A stretch of DNA of 21,770 nucleotides, taken from the NCBI GenBank assembly GCA_023393755.1, contig JAEXCA010000152.1, forward strand, positions 1 to 21,770, written 5' to 3'. The translations under genes and the position numbers were made by a program. The stretch is from Actinomycetes bacterium. GTDB lineage: Bacteria; Actinomycetota; Actinomycetes; Propionibacteriales; Propionibacteriaceae. The notes under the pieces were generated by a model. It worked only from the letters and a program-made list of their open reading frames with translations. It ran no database searches and had not been told where the DNA came from. This document shows, piece after piece, positions 1 to 6,017 of the stretch (positions are counted from its first letter, which is position 1; each line of letters starts with the position of its first letter).

Positions 1-4
1 CAGA

Positions 5-70
5 GGAACCGTCCCCAGTGGGTCTTCGGGGCCATCAGGAACCGTCCCCGGTGGCCCCGGAACCGTCCCC
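5..70. repeat. GGAACCGTCCCC repeat cluster 1 (three copies)
   Basis: Exact 12-mers GGAACCGTCCCC occur at 5-16, 38-49 and 59-70. The last two are 21 bp apart and share the following GGTGGSCC, so the unit is about 21 bp. The cluster lies directly upstream of hemD and may continue beyond the window edge. The same unit, in opposite orientation, forms an array at 3091-3233, and degenerate copies sit at 5748-5778. Similar GGAACCGTCCCC-type words are, from memory, common intergenic repeats in many bacterial genomes. Function here is unknown. Confidence 0.85.
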
Positions 71-102
71 GGTGGGCCCGAGATCGGTGTAGGCAGGGCA
101 GG

Positions 103-849
103 ATGGTGGCCATGGCGAACCAAGCACTGGCCGGACGGCGCATTCTGCTGCCGGCACGCTGGTCGTCGGAACTGGGGGCTGCCATCGTCGCTGCGGGTGG
201 TGAGGTCGATGAGATCCAGCTGCTGGATCGTCGTCCCACCCCGAGTGCAGCCCTCGATGCGCTGCCTGGCCGTTGCAGCGCCGGCGAGGTCGACTGGCTG
301 GTGATCACCTCCGTCTTTACCGTGGTGGCGCTGGAGAAGCTCGGTCACCCGCTGGGGGAGTGGTGTCCGTCCCGGGTGGCGTTGGCGGCGGTCGGGCCTG
401 CCTCGGCGCGCGCGGCGGAGGAGGCGGTGGGACGCGTTCCGCTGCAGCCGGCCGTGGGGACGGGTGGTGCCGCGCTGGCCCAGGTCTTCCCGCCGGGACG
501 GGGACGGGTCGCGATCCCCGGTGCCGCCCGGCAGTCGCCGATGCTTCGTGCCGAACTGGCCGCCAAGGGCTGGCAGGTCGAGGAGATCCCCGTCTACCAG
601 ACGCTCCCGGTGGAGCAGGTCACCGACGAACTGCGGCAGCGGTGGCTCAGCGGTGGTTACGACGCGCTGGTGGTGACCTCCGCCTCCGTGGCCACAGCGG
701 CCGCGGGCCTGCTCGGGCCGGGTCCGGTGGTGGTGGTCGGCCCGGCCAGTGCGGCGGCGGCCGTCCAGGCCGGGTTGGGGCCGGTCCATACCGCTGAGTC
801 GGCGACCGCATCCGACCTGGTGGCAGCGCTGGCCGGGCTGCTGAACTAA
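103..849 (+). CDS. hemD: Uroporphyrinogen-III synthase (HemD)
   Basis: Cytoplasmic enzyme that cyclises hydroxymethylbilane to uroporphyrinogen III, inverting ring D; this is the branch point to heme and to corrinoids. The 248-aa length is normal for a stand-alone HemD. The two-lobed pattern is visible: an N-terminal stretch (GRRILLPARWSSELGAAIVAAGG), a mid region WLVITSVFTVVAL, and in the second lobe YDALVVTSASVATAA followed by VVVVGPASAAAA. The family has few invariant residues, so the call also rests on position immediately before hemB and cobA. The start is ambiguous: ATG at 103 has AGGCAGG 5 nt upstream, while ATG at 112 (in frame) has AGGATGG close upstream. The 59-bp gap to hemB shows no terminator, so co-transcription is likely. 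hemC is not in the window and may lie upstream. Confidence 0.88.
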   Translation: MVAMANQALAGRRILLPARWSSELGAAIVAAGGEVDEIQLLDRRPTPSAALDALPGRCSAGEVDWLVITSVFTVVALEKLGHPLGEWCPSRVALAAVGPASARAAEEAVGRVPLQPAVGTGGAALAQVFPPGRGRVAIPGAARQSPMLRAELAAKGWQVEEIPVYQTLPVEQVTDELRQRWLSGGYDALVVTSASVATAAAGLLGPGPVVVVGPASAAAAVQAGLGPVHTAESATASDLVAALAGLLN

Positions 850-908
850 CATCGATCAGTGTCGGACCAGGGCCGCTTGCCGGCCGGGCCACCTATCGAA
901 AGCTGCCG

Positions 909-1886
909 ATGTCCCTCACCGCTCGCCCGCGCCGACTGCGCCGCACTCCCGCGCTGCGCCGGCTGGTCCGCCAAACCAGGCTGAGCCCCGCCCAGCTGGT
1001 CTGGCCGCTGTTCGTAGGCGAGGGACTCACCGAACCCCGACCATTGGAATCGCTACCCGGCCAGTACCGGCACAGCCTCGACAGCCTCGCGGCTGCGGCG
1101 GAGACCGCGGCCAGCCTCGGTCTGGGCGGGGTGATGCTGTTCGGCGTCCCCGCACCGGAGCGCAAGGACGCCACCGGCAGCCAGGCGATCGACCCCGACG
1201 GCATTCTCAACCGGGGGATCGCCTGGGTGCGGCAGGCGGTGGGCGACGACCTGGTGGTGATGGCCGACACCTGCCTGGACGAGTTCACCGACCACGGCCA
1301 CTGCGGGGTGCTGCGCGACGGGGTGGTCGACAATGACGCGACGGTCGAGCTGTACGTCGCGGAGGCGATCGCCCAGGCCGCCGCTGGCGCCGACTTCGTC
1401 AGCCCGTCCGGGATGATGGACGGCCAGGTCGCCGCCATCCGGCAGGGGTTGGACGACGCCGGGCTCACCGACACCGGCATCCTCGCCTACGGCGCCAAGT
1501 ACGCCTCGGCCTTCTACGGGCCGTTCCGCGAGGCGGTGGCGTCCTCGTTGGTGGGGGATCGACGCAGTTACCAGCAGGATCCGGCCAACCGCCGGGAGGG
1601 TCTGCGCGAGGCACTGCTCGATGTCGAGCAAGGAGCCGACATCGTCATGGTCAAGCCGGCCGGCTACTACCTGGACGTGCTCGCCGATGTCGCCGCCGCC
1701 TCGCCGGTGCCGGTGGCGGCCTACCAGGTCTCCGGGGAGTACGCGATGATCCAGGCCGCCGGTCAGCGCGGCTGGATCGATGCCGGCGCGGCGCTGACCG
1801 AGTCGGTGACCGGCATTGTGCGCGCCGGAGCCGACCTCGTCCTGACCTACGCGGCCCCCGACCTGGCCGACTGGCTGGAACGATGA
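909..1886 (+). CDS. hemB: Porphobilinogen synthase (delta-aminolevulinic acid dehydratase, HemB)
   Basis: Condenses two 5-aminolevulinate molecules to porphobilinogen in the cytoplasm. The 325-aa length is standard. The two active-site lysines are visible as K197 in YGAKYASAFYGPFREA and K249 (Schiff base) in IVMVKPAGYYLDVL. The metal site is DTCLDEFTDHGHCG (residues 120-133). Compared with the three-Cys zinc site of human or E. coli enzymes (C122, C124, C132), the middle Cys is Asp124 while C122 and C132 remain; to my recollection this mixed pattern is typical of actinobacterial HemB. The gene follows hemD and its TGA overlaps the ATG of cobA by 4 nt (ATGA), indicating translational coupling. 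The ribosome binding site is weak, but no better start exists because the protein begins just before the conserved RRLRRTPALRRLVRQTRL. Confidence 0.97.
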   Translation: MSLTARPRRLRRTPALRRLVRQTRLSPAQLVWPLFVGEGLTEPRPLESLPGQYRHSLDSLAAAAETAASLGLGGVMLFGVPAPERKDATGSQAIDPDGILNRGIAWVRQAVGDDLVVMADTCLDEFTDHGHCGVLRDGVVDNDATVELYVAEAIAQAAAGADFVSPSGMMDGQVAAIRQGLDDAGLTDTGILAYGAKYASAFYGPFREAVASSLVGDRRSYQQDPANRREGLREALLDVEQGADIVMVKPAGYYLDVLADVAAASPVPVAAYQVSGEYAMIQAAGQRGWIDAGAALTESVTGIVRAGADLVLTYAAPDLADWLER

Positions 1887-2656
1887 GCAACCAGCCGCCG
1901 GTGCCGGACGTGGCCGACCTCGCTCCCGGCAGCGTCACCCTGGTCGGCGGCGGACCCGGTGACCCGGGGCTGATGACCCTCGCCGGCCTGGCCGCCCTAC
2001 GGGCAGCCGAAGTGGTGCTCTACGACCACCTGGCCCCGCTGGAACTACTGAGCCAGACGAAGCCGGACGCCGAACTGGTGGACGTCGGCAAGCTGCCCCG
2101 CGGCGCCTTCACCCCGCAGCAGGAGATCAACCGGCTGCTGGTCGAGTACGCCCGGGCCGGCCGGAAGGTGGTGCGGTTCAAGGGCGGCGACTCCTTCGTC
2201 TTCGGACGCGGCGGTGAGGAGCTCCAGGCCTGCGCGGCCGCAGGCATCCCCGTCCGGGTCATCCCGGGGGTGAGCTCGGCGATCGCCGCTCCCGAACTGG
2301 TGGGAATCCCGGTGACCCACCGCGGTCTCAGCCAGGGCTTCACCGTGGTCTCCGCGCACGTCGGTCCGGAGTCGCCGGAATCCACCGTGAACTGGCAGGC
2401 GCTCGCCAGCAGCGGCACCACCCTGGTGGTGCTGATGGGGGTGCGCACCCTGCCCGAGGTCTGCGCCACCCTGCTCGGCCACGGCCTGGCACCGACCACC
2501 CCGGCCGCGGTGATCGAGAACGCCGGCCATCCGGACGCCCGGCTGATCCGCAGCACCCTCGCCGACCTACCCGGGGTCGCCGCGGAGGCGGCGGTGGTCA
2601 GCCCCGCGGTCACCGTGATCGGAGCGGTGGCCGGCCTCGATCTGCCGCTGGGCTGA
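1883..2656 (+). CDS. cobA: Uroporphyrinogen-III C-methyltransferase (SUMT)
   Basis: Uses two S-adenosylmethionine molecules to methylate uroporphyrinogen III at C2 and C7, giving precorrin-2 for cobalamin and/or siroheme. The 257-aa length fits a single-domain SUMT without the CysG dehydrogenase/ferrochelatase part. Visible signatures: the SAM-binding loop VTLVGGGPGDPGLMT (18-32), VVLYDHL (45-50), VVRFKGGDSFVFGRGGEE (96-113), and VIPGVSSAIAAPELVGIPVTHRG (127-149). It overlaps the end of hemB by 4 nt and is the last intact gene of the hemD-hemB-cobA block, so its product is probably directed to corrinoid synthesis, in line with the two cobalamin riboswitches nearby. The reading frame stays open for 140 codons beyond the TGA (see the FCD remnant). 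Confidence 0.96.
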   Translation: MSNQPPVPDVADLAPGSVTLVGGGPGDPGLMTLAGLAALRAAEVVLYDHLAPLELLSQTKPDAELVDVGKLPRGAFTPQQEINRLLVEYARAGRKVVRFKGGDSFVFGRGGEELQACAAAGIPVRVIPGVSSAIAAPELVGIPVTHRGLSQGFTVVSAHVGPESPESTVNWQALASSGTTLVVLMGVRTLPEVCATLLGHGLAPTTPAAVIENAGHPDARLIRSTLADLPGVAAEAAVVSPAVTVIGAVAGLDLPLG

Positions 2657-3079
2657 CTGGTCTCGCTGCTGATCGCGGTCGAAGCCGAGGCTGCCGCCCG
2701 GGCGGCCGAGCGTCGTGACGCGGATGACCTCGCCCAGCTGGTCGCCAGCCAGCCGGTCGCCCTGGACGCCGACTCGCTGGCGAGGCTGGACAGCCGGTTC
2801 CGCGCCGCCCTGATCGAAGCGTCCGGCGATGATGGCATCGCCTTCTTCCACCACACCCTCAGCATCGCCCTCGACCGGACGCCCGGCGAGCAGGAGCGAC
2901 GCGGACGGCGACTGGCCGGCGACCCGGAATGGGCCCGCGCCGAGTACCGCATGCTCACCACCGCGATCGCCGCCGGCGACGCCGGGACGGCCGCCACCGT
3001 GGCCCGCCGCCACGCCCAGTGGCTGTTCGCCGAGGACGCCGGACGCGACCTGCCCGCCAACGTGGCGCAACCCGCCTGA
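2657..3079 (+). pseudogene. Remnant of a GntR/FadR-type regulator (FCD domain only)
   Basis: Directly after the cobA TGA the same frame runs open for 140 codons to a TGA at 3077-3079, with no ATG, GTG or TTG near its beginning. The conceptual product (from LVSLLIAVEAEAAARAAERR) resembles the C-terminal FCD effector domain of FadR-subfamily GntR regulators: an initial acidic/alanine helix, DSRFRAALIEASGDDGIAFF in place of the usual fHxaLaeAsGN motif, and AEYRMLTTAIAAGDAGTAATVARRH in place of eHxxIleAIxaGDxxxAxxxmxxH. Two usual metal-binding histidines are Arg and Tyr here. The DNA-binding winged-helix half is absent. I infer a truncated, decaying gene. A cobA readthrough product is possible but less likely. 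The family assignment is from pattern memory only. Confidence 0.55.
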
Positions 3080-3090
3080 ACCGGACCACC

Positions 3091-3233
3091 GGGGACGGTT
3101 CCTGACCCACCGGGGACGGTTCCTGGACCACCCGGGACGGTTCCGGGGCCACAGGGGACGGTTCCTGGTGGCCCCGTTAGGACGTGTCGAAGCGGATCCA
3201 CCGAAGAACATGGGGCCAGAAGGAACCGTCCCC
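3091..3233. repeat. 21-bp-periodic array of the GGGGACGGTTCC repeat
   Basis: GGGGACGGTTCC begins at 3091, 3112 and 3154, and a one-mismatch copy (CGGGACGGTTCC) at 3133, giving an exact 21-bp period over four units. The spacer is close to TGGnCCACC. A fifth copy in the opposite orientation (GGAACCGTCCCC) is at 3222-3233, only 10 bp from the stop of the convergent transporter gene. The array fills the space between the FCD remnant and that gene. No transposase lies beside it. The opposed copies (3154-3165 and 3222-3233) could form a stem in RNA from either strand. Confidence 0.88.
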
Positions 3234-3243
3234 TGTGGTCCCG

Positions 3244-4824
3244 TCAGCCCAGGATCACCAGGATCTGCGCCAGCAGGATCTTGCCGATCATGGCGGCCGG
3301 GTAGACCAGGGCGTAGCCCAGCGAAACCCGGGTGTCGAAGCCGGTGCGGGTGTTGGCGAAGGCCAGCACGGCGGGCTGGGTCTGGGCACCGCCCAACTGA
3401 CCGGCGAGCTGCACCCAGTTCGTCCGGTGGATCAGCCGTCCGATCACCAGCAGCACCACCGCGGCGACCACCGTGATGACGAAGCCGAGGACGACGACCC
3501 GCCACCCCATGGTGGAGGTGACGGCATCGGTGAACAGGACGCCGGCCCGGGTGCCCGCGTACGCCAGGAAGACCAGCATGCCCAGGGACGACAGCGAGTG
3601 CGCCGCCGCGGTGGGCATCGAGATCGGCAGCCGGCCGATCCGGCCGAGCCGGCCGAAGACCAGCCCGGCGATCAGGGTGCCCGCGGCGCTGCCCAGGGTG
3701 AAGCTGCCGGTCGGTAGCGGGATCTGGATCATGCCCAGCCCGATGCCGATCAGCAGGCCGATCGCCAGACCGGGCGGGTTGATGTCGGAGAAGCCCCGCT
3801 CGGAATCGCCCAGATAGCTGCGGACGGCTTTGATCTGGTCACTGGGAGCCACCACCCGCAGCCGGTCGCCCAGCTGCACGATGAAGTCCGGGCCGGGGAT
3901 CATGTCGACGTCGCCACGCCGCACCCGGGAGACGTGGGCGCCGAACCGGTCCATGAGCTCCAGGTCGCCCACCCGGCGCCCCACCAACGCGGACGCCGAG
4001 AGGGTCACCCGGTTGGAATCCAGGTGGCTGCGGTCGCCGATGATGTCGACTGACGAGGCGTGGCCCAACTCGGCGGTGAGGACGTCCAGCGAGGCGGCCG
4101 GGCCGACCAGGCTGACCAGGTCGCCATGGCTGAGTTGCTCGGTGGGTGCGCCGACCACCATCGGCTTCTCACCGTGCTGGATTCTGGTGAACGACACGTC
4201 CGGGTACTGGGCCAGCAGGTCGGCCACCGACACCACCTCGTCCCGATCGACCCGGACGGTCCGCTGCTCCAGTTTGGCGGCGGACGACGAGCCGTCCCGC
4301 TCGCTGCGGCGCAGCGCCCAAGCCGTCGCCAGCAGCATGCCGATCACGCCCCACAGGTAGCTGATCGAGTAGCCGACGGCGGGCAGTTCGGCGTCCCCGG
4401 CGGCCTGCCCGGCGGCAGCCAGCGCAGGGGTATTGGTCAGCGCACCGGCGAAGGTGCCGGCGACCACCGGGTTGGGCAGGCCGAGACCGACGCCGACCAC
4501 GCCAGCGACCAGGGCGGCCACGCCCAGACCGGCGATGGTGGTGAGCATCACCGGCCAGCCGCGCTTCAGTGACCCGAAGAAGTTGGGTCCGGAGATGATG
4601 CCGATGGTGTAGGTGAACAGGATCAGCCCGAAGCTGCCCAGGATCTCCGGGATGGCGAGTTCGACGCCGGCCGTCATGCCCCAGGCGGTCAGCCCGATCG
4701 CGACGAACAGCACCGCCGCGGGTCCGAGGAAGGCGCCGGCGATCCGGACCTGGCCCAGCAGGGCGCCCAGCATCAACAGCAGGGCGAGCAGCAGCAGCGG
4801 GTGCTGCGCGAGGAGATCGAACAT
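3244..4824 (-). CDS. AspT/YidE-family transporter with two TrkA-C (RCK-C) domains
   Basis: Integral membrane protein of 526 aa with the duplicated architecture of the aspartate:alanine exchanger (AAE) family. About five N-terminal membrane segments (residues 7-170) are followed by a soluble insert (about 185-345) with two TrkA-C-like domains, the second reading VGRRVGDLELMDRFGAHVSRVRRG. A second membrane block (about 352-526) completes it. The repeated family motif appears as GALTNTPALAAAG (128-140) and GGAQTQPAVLAFAN (478-491). TrkA-C domains usually bind small ligands and gate the transporter. The family includes the AspT Asp/Ala antiporter, but many members (YidE, YbjL) have no known substrate, so none is assigned. 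AGGAAG precedes the ATG by 5 nt. The gene starts 14 nt after the PEPCK-like gene, so both should be on the cobalamin-riboswitch transcript. Confidence 0.9.
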   Translation of the reverse strand: MFDLLAQHPLLLLALLLMLGALLGQVRIAGAFLGPAAVLFVAIGLTAWGMTAGVELAIPEILGSFGLILFTYTIGIISGPNFFGSLKRGWPVMLTTIAGLGVAALVAGVVGVGLGLPNPVVAGTFAGALTNTPALAAAGQAAGDAELPAVGYSISYLWGVIGMLLATAWALRRSERDGSSSAAKLEQRTVRVDRDEVVSVADLLAQYPDVSFTRIQHGEKPMVVGAPTEQLSHGDLVSLVGPAASLDVLTAELGHASSVDIIGDRSHLDSNRVTLSASALVGRRVGDLELMDRFGAHVSRVRRGDVDMIPGPDFIVQLGDRLRVVAPSDQIKAVRSYLGDSERGFSDINPPGLAIGLLIGIGLGMIQIPLPTGSFTLGSAAGTLIAGLVFGRLGRIGRLPISMPTAAAHSLSSLGMLVFLAYAGTRAGVLFTDAVTSTMGWRVVVLGFVITVVAAVVLLVIGRLIHRTNWVQLAGQLGGAQTQPAVLAFANTRTGFDTRVSLGYALVYPAAMIGKILLAQILVILG

Positions 4825-4838
4825 GGTTTCTTCCTGGG

Positions 4839-5447
4839 TCAGACGGTTGCCGGGACGCGGAGGTCGAGCAGCATCCTGGCGTCATGGTGTGGGCCGTGGG
4901 CCCACGTCTCGCCGCTGTCGGCGAACCGGACCAGGTGGCTCTCCGGTTCGGGGTCTTTCAGGCAATGGACGATGGTGCGCCACGGCTCGCCGGCCGAGAT
5001 CCGGCAGAGCGCCTCGTCCCCGATGCTGGCGATCTCGGCGACCGAGCGCACCACCGCGAGGTGGTCGGTGGCCAGGACGCCGAGTTGGTCACCGCTGGCG
5101 AATGGGACGACGTGCAGGGTCCGGCCGCGCATCGCGCCGTTGAGCACCTTCCGCAGCCGCTGGCGCAGCCGGATCGGGTCGGCCACCCGGTCCGCATCCG
5201 CGGAGGAGGGACTAGCCCAGCAGGTCACCACGGTCGGGGCCAGTCCGTTGGCTTCCCCGATGGTGGGCGTCAGCGCGGCAGATGAGGGGTCGAGGTGCCA
5301 GACGATCTCGGCCGGCTCGGTGAGTTCGGCGACCTGGGCAAGGTAGTTGCGGACGCCGCCAGGAGCGTGCCGAGGCGCGTTGAGCGGACGGTCAGGACGT
5401 CCGATGTAGACGCAGTTCAGGGTGGGAAAGACAGTGAGTACCGACAC
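4839..5447 (-). CDS. Orphan protein resembling the N-terminal domain of GTP-type PEP carboxykinase
   Basis: I chose the GTG at 5447, which has AGGAG 5 nt upstream, giving 202 aa; the frame stays open upstream but into the riboswitch. The protein matches only the N-terminal domain of GTP-dependent PEP carboxykinase: NYLAQVAELTEPAEIVW (34-50) for the N-terminal helix, DPIRLRQRLRKVLNGAMRGRT (90-110) plus LHVVPF for the conserved MRGRTMYVVPF block, LGVLATDHLAVVRSVAEIASIGDEAL (122-147), and HLVRFADSGETWAHG (171-185). The C-terminal half with the P-loop and metal site is missing. The segment with the substrate-binding Arg (YLaxSxPxDVARVE) is not recognisable, and the Gly-rich GSGYGGNxLLGKK loop has become GPHHDARMLLDLR. 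It is unlikely to be a carboxykinase. An intact frame, good ribosome binding site, upstream cobalamin riboswitch and downstream transporter argue that it is functional, perhaps in ligand sensing. That role is inference. Confidence 0.75.
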   Translation of the reverse strand: MSVLTVFPTLNCVYIGRPDRPLNAPRHAPGGVRNYLAQVAELTEPAEIVWHLDPSSAALTPTIGEANGLAPTVVTCWASPSSADADRVADPIRLRQRLRKVLNGAMRGRTLHVVPFASGDQLGVLATDHLAVVRSVAEIASIGDEALCRISAGEPWRTIVHCLKDPEPESHLVRFADSGETWAHGPHHDARMLLDLRVPATV

Positions 5448-5454
5448 GTGCGCT

Positions 5455-5517
5455 CCTGCTCGAGAACGGGCAAGGATCAGCGAGTGCAACCGAACGGCAC
5501 ATGGCCTGGCTCCTTGC
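5455..5517 (-). promoter_or_regulatory. Putative expression platform before the PEPCK-like gene
   Basis: On the minus strand the 85 nt between aptamer and start codon hold a 7-bp stem, GCAAGGA (5520-side, plus-strand 5511-5517) with TCCTTGC (plus-strand 5470-5476). The ribosome-binding stretch CTCGAGCAGG (plus-strand 5455-5464) repeats exactly the 10 nt at the 5' side of the aptamer (plus-strand 5605-5614). CCTGCT at the aptamer's 3' end can therefore pair with either copy. No U-run terminator is seen, so control of translation is more likely than control of termination. The mechanism is inferred. Confidence 0.45.
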
Positions 5518-5532
5518 GCGAGGACATCGAAA

Positions 5533-5640
5533 CAGCAGGCGGTCTGACTTGGCGTCGGCTGACGCGTCACAGTTGCGGCACAGTGTGGATTCTCACCACA
5601 TTCCCCTGCTCGAGCCGGGATCCGATCCCCGGTGCCTCGA
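5533..5640 (-). promoter_or_regulatory. Cobalamin riboswitch upstream of the PEPCK-like/transporter operon
   Basis: Reading the minus strand from about 5610, the conserved cobalamin-aptamer words appear in order: GGGAA, the P5 hairpin TGTGGTGAGAATCCACA, CTGTGCCGCAACTGTGA, the small hairpin GTCAGCCGAC, then AAGTCAGACCGCCTGCTG (plus-strand 5550-5533). AGCAGG (5610-5605) can pair with CCTGCT (5539-5534) to close the core. The short region before AAGTCAG fits the compact class rather than the long btuB-like class. A strong stem precedes it: GCTCGAG (5638-5632) with CTCGAGC, and CCGGG with CCCGG inside. A further 7-bp hairpin, GCCCGAT with ATCGGGC, lies at 5642-5660. Outer limits are approximate. 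Confidence 0.88.
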
Positions 5641-5660
5641 GCGCCCGATCTCCAATCGGG

Positions 5661-6017
5661 CACGTGACCAGCGTACCGATGACCCGCTGCAACCGCTGGC
5701 AATCCATGGGGTTCGGAGGTGGCAGTGGGTCAGGGACCTGGCGCCCAGGAACCGCCCCCGGGCGCAGGAACCGTCCTGTCCCACTGCTGCAGATCCGCTA
5801 CGAAGCAACCAGCCCAGCGCGCGCGGGCTGCGGCGACGACCATGGTCGGGGATGACCCAGAGCCGCTCGGCGCCGAGAGCGGCGTTGGCGCGGCCGAGTC
5901 ACCCCCGATGCCGCGCGCGGCATCATCGCCGAGTTGTGCGGACCACGACCGGTCGAGCCATGAGGAATGCTCCCTGGAGAAGGCGAACCGCGGGGTGTGG
6001 AAGCTGCCTGCCCGGAT
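5661..6017. other. Stretch with no recognisable gene, with two degenerate GGAACCG repeats
   Basis: About 355 bp upstream of the riboswitch, at the 3' end of the flavoprotein gene. All frames give only short, Arg/Pro-rich, unconvincing translations. GGAACCGCCCCC (5748-5759) and GGAACCGTCCTG (5767-5778) are degenerate copies of the repeat seen at 5-70 and 3091-3233. The riboswitch promoter should lie near 5670-5720 on the minus strand, but I see no clear -35/-10 pair there. Possibly decayed coding DNA. Confidence 0.5.

Noticed and set aside
3091..3165. Tandem repeats considered as a CRISPR array
   Set aside because: Units are 21 bp with 12-bp conserved cores and near-identical spacers, too short for CRISPR, and no cas genes are present.
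2020..3201. Long minus-strand frame across cobA and the 21-bp array
   Set aside because: Its N-terminus is just translated repeats (PGTVPGGPGTVPGG-like) and the rest is antisense to cobA.
5391..5502. Possible 36-codon leader ORF (ATG at 5502, minus strand) with AAGGAG upstream
   Set aside because: It overlaps the PEPCK-like gene out of frame, its ribosome binding site is inside a 7-bp stem, and its composition is unremarkable; not enough to call a gene.
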